A stretch of DNA of 64,000 nt from Bacteroidales bacterium (GCA_016709865.1 JADJLX010000003.1:124001-188000), one strand, 5' to 3'; counted from the first letter of the stretch, positions 44,958-54,850 are shown. Notes: generated from the sequence alone by a model not told the origin. Program-made: numbers and translations.

Positions 44958-46208
44958 ATGATAGTTTTATACAATTTGGGGATATTGATTTTTAATATTT
45001 TAGCTCATATTATTGCACCTTTCAATTCCAAGGCAAAGTTATGGGCTGAAGGAAGGAAAAACTGGGAGAAAAAAATAACGGATAAAATAAAGCCGGGAGA
45101 GAGGACAATGTGGATTCATTGTGCTTCACTTGGAGAGTTTGAGCAGGGTAGACCGGTTATTGAAGCATTAAGGGAAGAGATTCCGTCGTTAAAAATTGTT
45201 CTTACTTTTTTTTCACCCTCAGGATATGAGATCAGAAAAAACTATGCCGGTGCTGATTGCATCATTTACCTCCCTTCAGATACCCCAGGAAACTCATCAA
45301 AATTCATAAAACTGGTAAATCCCGAATTTGTGATATTTGTCAAATATGAGTTCTGGAACAATTATATATCAGCTGTTTATGAGAAAGATATTCCATTGTA
45401 TCTTGTTTCAGGGATATTCCGTCCCGGACAATCTTTTTTTAAATGGTATGGTTCTTTTTTCAGAAAGATGTTAAGGAAATTTGAGAAAATCTATGTTCAG
45501 GATGAGAGGTCGCAGGGACTGTTAAAGGGAATCGGCCTGACAAATTCAGAAGTGGCTGGCGATACCCGTTTCGACAGAGTAAAACAACTTACAGGGACTG
45601 CACGGGAAATCCCACAGCTTGAACACTTCAGGGGTAAAGAGAAAATGTTTCTTGCCGGAAGCAGCTGGAAGCCTGATGAAGAGATAATTGCGCAGTATAT
45701 TAACAATTCGCCGGACAAAATGAAATGGGTATTTGCGCCACATGAAATAGATTCAGCACACATTGATCGCCTTGAAAAGTTATTTTCAGTAAAGGTAGCC
45801 AGGTTCTCGCAGTTCAGTGAGAAATCTGCAGATGCAAGAGTTCTGATAATTGATAATATCGGAATGCTATCATCAGCGTATAAATATGCCAGTATAGCTG
45901 CTATTGGAGGAGGGTTCGGAAAAGGAATCCACAATATACTGGAACCTGCCTGCTGGGGAATACCTGTTTTATTCGGACCGAAGTACAAAAAATTCAAAGA
46001 GGCGGTTGATTTAATTAATGCGAAGGGGGCAATGACTTTTGATTCATTTGAAAAATTCTCAGATATACTTGATAACTGGTTGTCTGATGAGCTATTTTAC
46101 TTAAAATCAGCAAAAACGGCCGGAGAGTATGTTAACAATAACACAGGTGCGACGGATGTAATTATCAAAGAAATCATCCGAAAAGATATTAACAAACACC
46201 ACTCATAA
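44958..46208 (+). CDS. waaA: 3-deoxy-D-manno-octulosonate (Kdo) transferase
   Basis: This membrane-anchored GT30 glycosyltransferase adds Kdo from CMP-Kdo to the lipid A precursor. An N-terminal hydrophobic anchor (about 1-20) precedes the acceptor-binding domain, where WIHCASLGEFEQGRPVIEAL (about 50-70) holds the catalytic Glu. FFSPSGYEIRKNY and VFVKYEFWNNY are family blocks. The C-terminal donor domain has GSSWKPDEEII, FAPHEID and AIGGGFGKGIHNILEPACWGIPVLFGP. Its 416 residues are full length. The gene appears to be transcribed alone. Confidence 0.96.
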   Translation: MIVLYNLGILIFNILAHIIAPFNSKAKLWAEGRKNWEKKITDKIKPGERTMWIHCASLGEFEQGRPVIEALREEIPSLKIVLTFFSPSGYEIRKNYAGADCIIYLPSDTPGNSSKFIKLVNPEFVIFVKYEFWNNYISAVYEKDIPLYLVSGIFRPGQSFFKWYGSFFRKMLRKFEKIYVQDERSQGLLKGIGLTNSEVAGDTRFDRVKQLTGTAREIPQLEHFRGKEKMFLAGSSWKPDEEIIAQYINNSPDKMKWVFAPHEIDSAHIDRLEKLFSVKVARFSQFSEKSADARVLIIDNIGMLSSAYKYASIAAIGGGFGKGIHNILEPACWGIPVLFGPKYKKFKEAVDLINAKGAMTFDSFEKFSDILDNWLSDELFYLKSAKTAGEYVNNNTGATDVIIKEIIRKDINKHHS

Positions 46209-46365
46209 TTTGTTAAAAACTAATCCATTCGAAATTAAGAAGGTTCATTTAAAGAGGCGTAAATTGTTGCGCCACAAATAACAAATATTTAATTATTTTT
46301 TAATCATATTATCAAGTAATTACGATAACCTTGTCGAAGAATTATTAATCCTTAATCCTAATCTT

Positions 46366-49300
46366 ATGATGAATCATTTCAAGCGAATGTTTACAATGTT
46401 GATCTTCCTGTGCATCTCAGTTATGGTGTTCGGGCAGGCATCAACTACATCCGGAATAAATGGTAAAATAGTTGATCCTGCGGGTAAAGCACTTGCCGGA
46501 GCAACTGTTCTTGCTGTTCATGTTCCCTCAGGATCTCAGTACGGAGCTCTTGCAAATGGCGAAGGCTTTTTCTCTATCCAGGGTATGCGTCCGGGCGGAC
46601 CTTATACCATTGAGATTTCATTTATCGGCTACTCAAAGAAGACAATTAATGACATCTCATTATTGTTGGGTGAATCATTTGTTTTGAATACAGGCCTTGA
46701 AGAATCAAGCACACAGCTTAGTGAAGTTGTTGTTGTTGGTGCAAAAGCTCCAGTATTCAATTCAGAAAAGAATGGAACATCAATAAATATCAGCAACCGT
46801 CAGTTGACTGCTATGCCAACAATTAACAGAAGTATTAATGATCTTACCCGTTTAACTCCACAGTCTAACGGAAACCAGATCGGTGGCGGTAACTATCGTC
46901 AGAACTTCATAACAGTTGACGGTGCACAGTTTAATAACGCATTCGGTATCGGAACAAACCTCCCCGGTAACGGTGCTCCAATTTCTCTTGATGCTATTGA
47001 TCAGATTTCTGTTAATATCACTCCTTATGATGTTCGTCAGAGCGGTTTTATCGGAGCTTCCGTTAACGCAGTTACACGTTCAGGCAGCAACGAATTCTCA
47101 GGATCTGTTTATACTTACATGCAGAATGAAAAATACAAAGGCAATTTTGTTGCAGGTGATAAATTTACCCGTACACAGTCTGATTATAGTATGATGGGTG
47201 TACGTCTCGGCGGACCAATCATTAAAAATAAACTATTTTTCTTCCTGAACTATGAGCAGGAAAAAACAACAGTTCCCGGTCCTTCAAGAGTTGCTGCAAC
47301 TCCTGAAGCACCTGCAGATTTCAAAAATATTGCACGTCCGACAGCTGCTAACCTGCAGATGATTAGTGATTATCTTCGCGATAATTATGGTTATGAAACC
47401 GGTCCGTATCAGGGTTACTCATTCGAGAGTCCTGGTTTGAAATTCCTTGCCAGAGTAGACTGGAACATTAATAAAAACCATAAATTAAATGTTCGTTACA
47501 GCTACCACGAAAGTAAGGTGCCAAGTAATCCAAGTACCTCTGTTTCACCATTTGGATCACTTTATACCGGAAACAGACAGAGCATGGATGCTATGTGGTT
47601 TAAAAACTCAGGTTATTTCCAGGAGAGAAACTTCACTTCACTTTCTGCTGAGTTAAACTCATCATTATTGGGCGGAAAATTCATGAATACACTGCGTACA
47701 ACTTATTCTTTCCAGGATGAGCCCCGCAGTACAGTGGGAAAAACATTCCCGTTTGTTGATATACTAGATGCCGGACGTCCATATACTTCATTCGGAACAG
47801 AACTTTTCTCATATGGTAACCTGAGAGAAGTAGGAACAATAACAATTACTGATGATGTTACATGGTCGATGGGGATCAATAATTTTACTGCCGGACTAGA
47901 GTATGAGCACGATAATACCAGAAATGGATTCCAGCGTTTCGGAACAAGCTTCTATGTATTTAATTCATGGAATGATTTTGTATCTGGTGCAAGACCTAAG
48001 GATTTTGGAATTACTTTCTCTAACTCACCAGGTTATGCTCAGGCTTTCCCAACATTCAAATATGCACAGATCTCAGGTTATCTGCAGGATGAGATAATTG
48101 TAAGTTCAAAGTTAAAGATAGTTGCAGGTATACGTTTAGACCTGCCTTCATATCCGGAGCCACTTCCTGAACATCCTATTATCTCAACTCTCGACTTTAA
48201 TGGTCAGACTTTCAATTCATCACAGCTGCCAAAAACATCGGTTATGGTTTCTCCACGTTTGGGATTTAACTATGACATATCAGAAGACCGTTCACTCGTT
48301 CTTCGCGGAGGAACAGGAATTTTCACCGGACGTATTCCTTTTGTATGGATCGTTTCACAGGCCGGAGATGCAGGTATGATTCAGACTACACAGAACTATT
48401 CAGGAGCTGCAGTTCCAGCTTACGTTACAGGATTTAATCCTGATCCGCGTGCTTATCTGCCCGATCCACAGCCGGCAGCTGGTACAATAATACCTGGTAC
48501 TTTCACAATCCTGTCAGAAAACTTCAAGATGCCTCAGACCTGGAAGACCAGCGCTGCACTTGATGCAAAACTCCCATGGGGATTGAAAGGAACAGTTGAA
48601 GGTATCTTCAATAAAGATATTAATACTGCCTTCTTTGAAAATCCGGGACTTAAAGATCCCTCTAACCTTAATATTGCAGGCTATCCTGATAACAGGCTTA
48701 TTTATCCTAATGCAAACGTTGATAGATACTATGTTCTTCACACAGCCGGTGTTCCTAGTCCAACAGGTACTTCAGGTGTAAATCCTATTCTTCTTGTAAA
48801 CAAAAAAGGCGGTTATTACTGGTCAGCAACTGCAAAACTTGAAAAAGCTTTCAGTAACGGTTTTGCCGGAATGATTGCTTATACACACAGTGAAGCCAGA
48901 AACCTTGTTGATGGCAGCGGTGATCAGCCATCTTCAGCATGGACAGGAAACGCAAACGTAAATGGTGCAAACAGCGCTGAATTAAGCTATACAAGTTATA
49001 TTAACCCTAACAAGATAATTGCAAATTTATCTTACAGGTTTGATTATCTTGAGCATATGGCTACTTCAATTTCATTTTTCTATGAAGGAGCTTCATCAGG
49101 CCGTTTCTCTTATACATATTCAAATAACATCCTTCGCGATGGTGCCGGATCAAATAACCTGATCTATATTCCAAGGGATAATTCAGAGATCACTCTTGTT
49201 AATCAGACGGTTAATGGTTTTGTCTGGACAGCTGATGCACAGATGGATGCATTGTTTAATTACATCAATCAGGACAAATATCTGAGTTCCCACAAAGGTC

Positions 49301-49653
49301 AGTATGCTGAACGTAACGGAGCAGTAATGCCCTGGAGAAACAGCATAGACCTGAAACTTATGCAGGATTTCTATATTGATGTAGCCGGAAAGAGAAACAC
49401 CATTCAGATCAGTCTTGATATCCTGAACTTTGCCAACCTCTTAAATAATAAGTGGGGCATCGCTCAGTCATACAACCAGGGCAACATTCTTGCACAGACA
49501 AATACTTCAAGTATTGTTCCCGGCGGCACAGTAAGACCAACTTTCAGATTGAATCCGTATAACAATACAATGCTGACCAAAACTTTCAGCAATAATATCA
49601 GTTATGCATCTACTTATTCAATGCAACTTGGTATTCGCTATATTTTTAACTAG
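46366..49653 (+). CDS. Oar-like TonB-dependent receptor
   Basis: This is a large (1095-residue) outer-membrane receptor related to Oar of Myxococcus and its Bacteroidota relatives. The signal peptide ends near VMVFGQ. A carboxypeptidase-like domain (GINGKIVDPAGKALAGATVLAV, about 28-110) and plug domain (SEVVVVGAKAP, with VDGAQFNNAFGIGTNLPG near 183) follow. The barrel runs to the C-terminal aromatic (YSMQLGIRYIFN). No SusD partner is adjacent. A strong terminator follows, so it is monocistronic. The ligand is unknown; Oar-like proteins have been tied to export of peptides or proteins as well as import. Confidence 0.93.
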   Translation: MMNHFKRMFTMLIFLCISVMVFGQASTTSGINGKIVDPAGKALAGATVLAVHVPSGSQYGALANGEGFFSIQGMRPGGPYTIEISFIGYSKKTINDISLLLGESFVLNTGLEESSTQLSEVVVVGAKAPVFNSEKNGTSINISNRQLTAMPTINRSINDLTRLTPQSNGNQIGGGNYRQNFITVDGAQFNNAFGIGTNLPGNGAPISLDAIDQISVNITPYDVRQSGFIGASVNAVTRSGSNEFSGSVYTYMQNEKYKGNFVAGDKFTRTQSDYSMMGVRLGGPIIKNKLFFFLNYEQEKTTVPGPSRVAATPEAPADFKNIARPTAANLQMISDYLRDNYGYETGPYQGYSFESPGLKFLARVDWNINKNHKLNVRYSYHESKVPSNPSTSVSPFGSLYTGNRQSMDAMWFKNSGYFQERNFTSLSAELNSSLLGGKFMNTLRTTYSFQDEPRSTVGKTFPFVDILDAGRPYTSFGTELFSYGNLREVGTITITDDVTWSMGINNFTAGLEYEHDNTRNGFQRFGTSFYVFNSWNDFVSGARPKDFGITFSNSPGYAQAFPTFKYAQISGYLQDEIIVSSKLKIVAGIRLDLPSYPEPLPEHPIISTLDFNGQTFNSSQLPKTSVMVSPRLGFNYDISEDRSLVLRGGTGIFTGRIPFVWIVSQAGDAGMIQTTQNYSGAAVPAYVTGFNPDPRAYLPDPQPAAGTIIPGTFTILSENFKMPQTWKTSAALDAKLPWGLKGTVEGIFNKDINTAFFENPGLKDPSNLNIAGYPDNRLIYPNANVDRYYVLHTAGVPSPTGTSGVNPILLVNKKGGYYWSATAKLEKAFSNGFAGMIAYTHSEARNLVDGSGDQPSSAWTGNANVNGANSAELSYTSYINPNKIIANLSYRFDYLEHMATSISFFYEGASSGRFSYTYSNNILRDGAGSNNLIYIPRDNSEITLVNQTVNGFVWTADAQMDALFNYINQDKYLSSHKGQYAERNGAVMPWRNSIDLKLMQDFYIDVAGKRNTIQISLDILNFANLLNNKWGIAQSYNQGNILAQTNTSSIVPGGTVRPTFRLNPYNNTMLTKTFSNNISYASTYSMQLGIRYIFN

Positions 49654-49672
49654 AAATTAGCCTGACAATTTT

Positions 49673-49708
49673 AAAGAGGCTGCCAGATTCTGGCAGCCTC
49701 TTTTTTTA
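49673..49708 (+). terminator. Strong rho-independent terminator
   Basis: A perfect 14-bp stem (AAAGAGGCTGCCAG at 49673-49686 with CTGGCAGCCTCTTT at 49690-49703) with a 3-base loop, running into a T-tract, 20 bases after the Oar-like stop. Confidence 0.92.
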
Positions 49709-50015
49709 GATTGTGAATTATTTAACAACTCCGGACCGGTTTACCTGTAACATTAGCTATCAAATAATTCCGGAATAAATATGTTTATTCTGTATGAACA
49801 TCTTTGAATAATTTTTGTTACATTTTTTTACCAAAACTGGCTAATAATCATATAATGAGGCACTTATCAAATAGTTAATAACTATGTTATCAAATGTTAA
49901 TAAACTTAAAAATTTACTATTGCATTGAGATGTGCGCTTGTTTAATTTAGCAATTACCCGCCTGAGAAAACGGTGGTCGTATAATCTCAACAAAATCAGA
50001 GAATAACAAAAATAT
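49709..50015. other. Region upstream of nrdJ (307 bases)
   Basis: It is AT-rich and has no open frame of note. The first 230 bases show nothing I can assign. A promoter candidate for nrdJ is at its right end. I looked for a cobalamin riboswitch B12 box and did not find one. Confidence 0.5.
49920..49950 (+). promoter_or_regulatory. Candidate nrdJ promoter
   Basis: TTG at 49920-49922 and TAATTTAG (one mismatch from TAnnTTTG) at 49943-49950 are separated by 20 bases, a proper Bacteroidota spacing. They leave a leader of about 60 bases. Confidence 0.45.
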
Positions 50016-52625
50016 ATGGAAGAATTATTTGTCCAGGAACCGGCTATTGCAACTGAAAAGGCAACGAAGGAACAAAAAGTACCCGCTATGGAAAAAACAG
50101 GTAAAGCAAAAGATACTGAAAAACCTGTTTATTCACATGAGGAGGCAGTTGATGCAAGCATTCAGTACTTCAAGGGAGATGAACTTGCTGCAAGAGTATG
50201 GGCGAATAAATATGCCTTAAAAGATTCATTCGGTAATCTTTTTGAAAAGACACCGGACGATATGCACCGCAGGCTGGCCCGTGAGATTCACAGAGTAGAA
50301 CTGAAATATAAAAATCCGCTTTCAGAAGAGTTGATTTATAGTGTTTTGAAGGATTTCAAATACATTGTTCCGCAGGGCGGGCCAATGACCGGTATCGGAA
50401 ACGACTACCAGATCGCTTCATTATCAAATTGTTTTGTTATTGGTAACGACGGATCATCAGACTCTTACGGTGGTATTATGAAGATCGATCAGGAGCAGGT
50501 ACAATTGATGAAACGTCGCGGAGGTGTTGGCCATGACCTGTCTCATATCAGACCAAAAGGAACACCGGTTCTTAACAGCGCGCTGACATCAACAGGAGTT
50601 GTTCCGTTTATGGAGAGGTACTCCAACTCAACACGCGAGGTGGCACAGGACGGCAGAAGGGGAGCTCTTATGCTTTCAATATCAATAAAACATCCCGACT
50701 CCGGTAAGTTTATTGATGCAAAGCTTGAAAGCGGCAAAGTAACCGGTGCAAACGTCTCGGTTAAGCTCACCGACGACTTCATGAAGGCGGTTGAGGATAA
50801 AACATTATTCAGACAGCAATACCCCATAAATTCTGATGATCCGAAATTTGCGAAAGATATTGATGCAGTTCAGCTGTGGTCAAAGATTATTCATAATGCC
50901 TGGAAATCAGCAGAACCAGGTGTACTTTTTTGGGATACTATCATTAAGGAGAGTGTTCCTGATTGCTATGGAGATTTAGGTTATGCTACTGTTTCAACAA
51001 ACCCATGCGGTGAGATTCCATTATGCCCCTACGACAGCTGCAGGCTTCTGGCGATTAATCTCTTCAGCTATGTAAATAAACCATTTACCAAGGAAGCTGA
51101 GTTTGACACAGAGCTTTATAAAGAACATGTCGGACTCGCTCAGAGAATGATGGATGATATAATTGATCTTGAGCTAGAGAAGATCGATGCCATCCTCGCA
51201 AAAATTGATGCGGATCCCGAGATAGAAGAACTTAAGCATGTTGAGAGAAACCTCTGGACAAACATCAGGACAAAGGCAAATGAAGGAAGAAGAACAGGTA
51301 TTGGTATAACTGCCGAAGGCGACATGCTTGCTGCACTTGGTATGAGATATGGCAGCGATGAGGCAACTTCATTTTCAGTGGATGTTCATAAGACACTTGC
51401 CCTTGAAGCATACAAATCATCTACATACCTCGCAAAAGAAAGAGGCCCTTTTGCCATATATGATGCAGAACGTGAAAAGAATAACCCATTCATCCTGAGA
51501 ATGAAAGAGGCCGATCCTGTTATGTATAATAACATGGTGAAATTCGGCCGCAGAAACATAGCTCTTCTCACAATTGCTCCCACCGGAACAACCAGTCTTA
51601 TGACACAAACAACATCCGGGATCGAACCTATATTTTCTGTTTTTTATAAGAGGAGAAGAAAAGTTAATCCTAATGATAAGGACGTGAAGGTTACCTTTAA
51701 GGATGAAGTAGGCGATTCATGGGAAGAATTTATTGTTTTCCACCATAAGTTTGTCGACTGGCTCAAACTGAACGGCTACGATACCGACGAAGTTACAAGG
51801 ATGGGAGATGAGGAGATAGAGGCAATAATAGCAAAATCACCATATTATAAAGCTACCGCCAACGATGTTGACTGGATTGCTAAGGTTAAAATGCAGGGAG
51901 CAATTCAGAAATGGGTTGATCATTCTATCAGCGTCACAATAAATCTTCCTGCAGAAGCTAAAGAGGAGCTCGTAAGCGAACTATATCTCACAGCGTGGAA
52001 ATCGGGTTGCAAAGGAGCTACAGTTTACCGCGACGGATCAAGAAGCGGAGTCCTGATTGCCGGTAAAGCTGATATCCGCCCGGAAAGACCCAAGCGTCCA
52101 AAAGTACTCGACTGTGATGTGATCAGGTTCAATATAAATGAAGAAAAATGGGTTGCATTTGTTGGTCTTAAAGAAAGTAAGCCTTACGAGATCTTCACAG
52201 GTATGGCAGATGAAGAGATCTTCCCGATTCCGAAAAGTATTGTTAAAGGTAAAATAATAAAAGTCGCCGACGAAGAAGGTAATACCAGATACGATTTCCA
52301 GTATACCGACAAGTACGGATATAAGAAGACTATGGGTGGCCTGTCGCACACCTTCAATCCAGAATTCTGGAATTATGCCAAGCTTATCTCAGGAGTATTG
52401 CGACATGAGATGCCAATCCAGGATGTTGTGAACCTTATTCAGTCATTACGTCTCGACAGTGAGTCAATCAACAACTGGAAAAACGGTGTAGAAAGGGCCT
52501 TGAAGAAATATATACCGAACGGAACAAAGGCTAAAGGCAAATGCGGTGAATGCGGATCTGATAACCTTGTTTACGAGGAAGGATGCCTGATCTGCAAAGA
52601 TTGCGGTTCCTCAAAATGCGGATAG
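50016..52625 (+). CDS. nrdJ: Adenosylcobalamin-dependent ribonucleotide reductase (class II)
   Basis: It makes deoxyribonucleotides with a coenzyme-B12-derived radical, independent of oxygen. A Lys/Glu-rich N-terminal extension (about 1-45) precedes the catalytic barrel. Substrate-site cysteines and the thiyl region appear in IASLSNCFVIGND (about 130-142) and STNPCGEIPLCPYDSCRL (about 328-345). LLTIAPTGTTSLMTQTTSGIEP (about 518-540) is the phosphate-binding loop. The C-terminal tail has a zinc-ribbon-like set CGECGSDN-CLICKDCGSSKCG that may hold the redox shuttle. Its 869 residues are normal for this clade. It converges with the FkbM-type gene. Confidence 0.95.
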   Translation: MEELFVQEPAIATEKATKEQKVPAMEKTGKAKDTEKPVYSHEEAVDASIQYFKGDELAARVWANKYALKDSFGNLFEKTPDDMHRRLAREIHRVELKYKNPLSEELIYSVLKDFKYIVPQGGPMTGIGNDYQIASLSNCFVIGNDGSSDSYGGIMKIDQEQVQLMKRRGGVGHDLSHIRPKGTPVLNSALTSTGVVPFMERYSNSTREVAQDGRRGALMLSISIKHPDSGKFIDAKLESGKVTGANVSVKLTDDFMKAVEDKTLFRQQYPINSDDPKFAKDIDAVQLWSKIIHNAWKSAEPGVLFWDTIIKESVPDCYGDLGYATVSTNPCGEIPLCPYDSCRLLAINLFSYVNKPFTKEAEFDTELYKEHVGLAQRMMDDIIDLELEKIDAILAKIDADPEIEELKHVERNLWTNIRTKANEGRRTGIGITAEGDMLAALGMRYGSDEATSFSVDVHKTLALEAYKSSTYLAKERGPFAIYDAEREKNNPFILRMKEADPVMYNNMVKFGRRNIALLTIAPTGTTSLMTQTTSGIEPIFSVFYKRRRKVNPNDKDVKVTFKDEVGDSWEEFIVFHHKFVDWLKLNGYDTDEVTRMGDEEIEAIIAKSPYYKATANDVDWIAKVKMQGAIQKWVDHSISVTINLPAEAKEELVSELYLTAWKSGCKGATVYRDGSRSGVLIAGKADIRPERPKRPKVLDCDVIRFNINEEKWVAFVGLKESKPYEIFTGMADEEIFPIPKSIVKGKIIKVADEEGNTRYDFQYTDKYGYKKTMGGLSHTFNPEFWNYAKLISGVLRHEMPIQDVVNLIQSLRLDSESINNWKNGVERALKKYIPNGTKAKGKCGECGSDNLVYEEGCLICKDCGSSKCG

Positions 52626-52633
52626 ATCTAAAT

Positions 52634-52661
52634 GTAGGGTCGTTGCATGCAACGTCCCTAC
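52634..52661. repeat. 28-bp near-perfect palindrome (GTAGGG...CCCTAC)
   Basis: GTAGGGTCGTTGCA and TGCAACGTCCCTAC meet at a central GCATGC; only the T-T position seven bases from each end breaks symmetry. It sits nine bases after the nrdJ stop in the convergent gap and could terminate both transcripts. It resembles a dispersed repeat known from many bacterial genomes. Confidence 0.75.
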
Positions 52662-53545
52662 TGTTTTACAGCCCGTATTAAACCTCTTCTGAGATAGGGG
52701 GCTTTCATTTTTTTATCATAATAATGAATCATATATCCCCTTGAAGGGTTTACAGTAAAACCATGATTCTTAAGCAATGAAGTGAAATCCTTTTCATCAT
52801 TGTTCTTATGATAAGTGCATAGTGCAACTTTAAAAGGAGCCGCTGACCTGAATATTTTATCACAGCTGTCCAGCACAATTGATTCGGCTCCGTCAACATC
52901 TATCTTAAGAAAAGTTATATCGTTGTGCTGATTATAAAATGTGTCAAATCTCACATGCTTTTCGTCGTCCCTGTCGGAGACATATTTATTTATTATGACA
53001 ACCTTTTCTGCCCAGGGTGCAAAAGTTGCATTTAATGCCTCGGCCCATTCCCGGTCATATTCAAAGAGATAGACCTTTTTTACTTTTTCAATGACAGCAA
53101 GAGAAAAATTGGCTTCTGCCGCACCAATATCTGCCAGCACATCCTCATTACCTATTGTAAATGTGTCGGTGAGATACCTGTGAGGACTGTTCAGATCCTG
53201 CTCCCTCAAGAGATCAGAATATGCCCTTTTGATCCGGGCTTCGTTCCATCTTCTTTTAAAATAGAGTCTTTTCCCTTCCTGCATCACATACTTCAGTCCT
53301 CTTTCAGTATCATGAAACACATCTATTGAATCAGCAGAATAGCTATCATTAAATGGGTAAGGGAAAATCCTTAGTTCATTATTTTCAAGAAACTTAAGTA
53401 CTTCGCGCTGTTCTTCATTTACCTCGCTTCCTGGAAGAGATGAGAAGTGTCTCAGAATATCTTTCCTGAGAGTCTTTTTAAGAATGGCTGTTCTTACCGG
53501 TTTTGGAACCAGAATCCGGTAAACAGGAAAGAGAAATTTATTCAT
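52658..53545 (-). CDS. FkbM-type SAM-dependent methyltransferase
   Basis: This is a 295-residue methyltransferase-like protein. The SAM motif is EDVLADIGAAEANFSLAVIEK (about 133-153), motif II is YLFEYDREWAEALNATF, and ITFLKIDVDGAESIVLDSC (about 210-228) is the FkbM-like motif. The first 120 residues are basic and helical and are not recognised. FkbM relatives often methylate sugars or lipids. The substrate here is unknown. It lies two bases after kbl, so it may be cotranscribed with the threonine genes, though a functional link is not obvious. Confidence 0.82.
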   Translation of the reverse strand: MNKFLFPVYRILVPKPVRTAILKKTLRKDILRHFSSLPGSEVNEEQREVLKFLENNELRIFPYPFNDSYSADSIDVFHDTERGLKYVMQEGKRLYFKRRWNEARIKRAYSDLLREQDLNSPHRYLTDTFTIGNEDVLADIGAAEANFSLAVIEKVKKVYLFEYDREWAEALNATFAPWAEKVVIINKYVSDRDDEKHVRFDTFYNQHNDITFLKIDVDGAESIVLDSCDKIFRSAAPFKVALCTYHKNNDEKDFTSLLKNHGFTVNPSRGYMIHYYDKKMKAPYLRRGLIRAVKQ

Positions 53546-53547
53546 GA

Positions 53548-54738
53548 TTAATTTATTACACCAAGTTCTTTCCCGACTTTTTCAAAAGCTGTCATAGCCT
53601 TGTCAAGATGCTCTTTCTCATGTCCGGCTGAAAGCTGCACCCTTATTCGTGCCTGTCCTTTCGGAACCACAGGATAATAAAAACCGATGACATAAATTCC
53701 TTCATTCAGGAGCTTTGCGGCAAAATCCTGGGATAGTTTTGCATCATAGAGCATAACTGCACATATTGCAGATTTGGTTGGCTTGATATCGAATCCAAGC
53801 TTCTTCATGCCAGCAATAAAATATTCAGAGTTCCAGTGAAGCTTATCCTGCAATACATTCGTCTCGGTCATCATGTCAACCATCCTTATTCCGGCTGCAG
53901 CAACCATCGGGGGGATTGAATTTGAAAAGAGATAAGGGCGTGATCTCTGACGCAGAATATCAATTATCTCTTTTTTCCCTGTAGTGAATCCACCGATTGC
54001 ACCTCCAAAGGCTTTTCCTAGTGTTCCGGTTATAATTTCGACTTTACCCGTTATATTATAAAGTTCTGTAACACCCCTTCCTGTTCTGCCCACAACCCCT
54101 GCTGAATGTGATTCATCAACCATAACCATAGCGTTGTATTTGTCTGCCAGTGCTACTATTTTATCAAGCGGGGCAACATTGCCATCCATTGAGAAAACAC
54201 CATCTGTAACGATCAGTCTGAATCGCTGTGCCTGGGCAAGTTGGAGCTGTTTTTCAAGGTCAGCCATATCAGCATTTTCATACCTGTAGCGGACAGCTTT
54301 ACAAAGGCGGACGCCATCGATAATAGATGCATGATTTAACGCATCTGATATTATTGCATCTTCTTCGGTGAGAAGAGGTTCAAACATACCTCCGTTTGCA
54401 TCAAAACAGGCAGCATAAAGAATAGTATCCTCTGTATTGAAGAATCCGGCTATCTTCTTCTCAAGCTCCTTATGGAGGTCTGTTGTGCCGCATATAAACC
54501 TGACGGATGACATACCATAACCATGATCATCCAGCGCTTTTTTTGCAGCCTCTCTAAGGGAGGCATCATTAGATAATCCAAGGTAATTGTTGGCACAGAA
54601 ATTAAGCACTTTCTGTCCTGTATTAAGCTCAATTTCAGCTCCCTGAGGGGATACAATTATCCGCTCGTTCTTGTATAAACCAGCTTCTCTTATTTCATTA
54701 AGAGTCTTATCCAGATGCTCCTTATAACTCTTGTACAT
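53548..54738 (-). CDS. kbl: Glycine C-acetyltransferase (2-amino-3-ketobutyrate CoA ligase)
   Basis: This PLP enzyme cleaves 2-amino-3-ketobutyrate with CoA to glycine and acetyl-CoA, the second step of threonine catabolism. The PLP Lys is in IITGTLGKAFGGAIGG (near 245), the Asp/His pair in VMVDESHSAGVVGRTGRG (about 207-224). The N-terminus reads NFCANNYLGLSNDASLREAA and SVRFICGTTDLHKELE. Its 396 residues are full length. It is downstream of tdh with a repeat element in the 113-base gap. Confidence 0.96.
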   Translation of the reverse strand: MYKSYKEHLDKTLNEIREAGLYKNERIIVSPQGAEIELNTGQKVLNFCANNYLGLSNDASLREAAKKALDDHGYGMSSVRFICGTTDLHKELEKKIAGFFNTEDTILYAACFDANGGMFEPLLTEEDAIISDALNHASIIDGVRLCKAVRYRYENADMADLEKQLQLAQAQRFRLIVTDGVFSMDGNVAPLDKIVALADKYNAMVMVDESHSAGVVGRTGRGVTELYNITGKVEIITGTLGKAFGGAIGGFTTGKKEIIDILRQRSRPYLFSNSIPPMVAAAGIRMVDMMTETNVLQDKLHWNSEYFIAGMKKLGFDIKPTKSAICAVMLYDAKLSQDFAAKLLNEGIYVIGFYYPVVPKGQARIRVQLSAGHEKEHLDKAMTAFEKVGKELGVIN

Positions 54739-54754
54739 AGTTTTATTTTTTATT

Positions 54755-54850
54755 CTTTGTGAACCTTTGTGTAACCCTTAGTGTCCTTAGTGGTTATTTT
54801 TTTATTTTACCACAAAGGGCACAAAGGAAATCACAAAGTGACACAAAGGA
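54755..54850. repeat. Intergenic inverted-repeat element, CACAAAG type, in the tdh-kbl gap
   Basis: Left words CTTTGTG, CCTTTGTG, CCTTAGTGTCCTTAGTGG pair with right words CCACAAAGGGCACAAAGG, CACAAAG and CACAAAGG around an AT-rich centre. It lies between two genes of one pathway on the same strand. Confidence 0.75.

Noticed and set aside
45497..45997. 166-codon minus-strand frame opposite waaA
   Set aside because: It is a shadow of a clear Kdo transferase gene with low-complexity Ser/Ile-rich translation.
49709..50015. Cobalamin riboswitch upstream of the B12-dependent nrdJ
   Set aside because: I could not find the conserved B12 box or the expected multi-helix layout; a covariance-model search would settle it.
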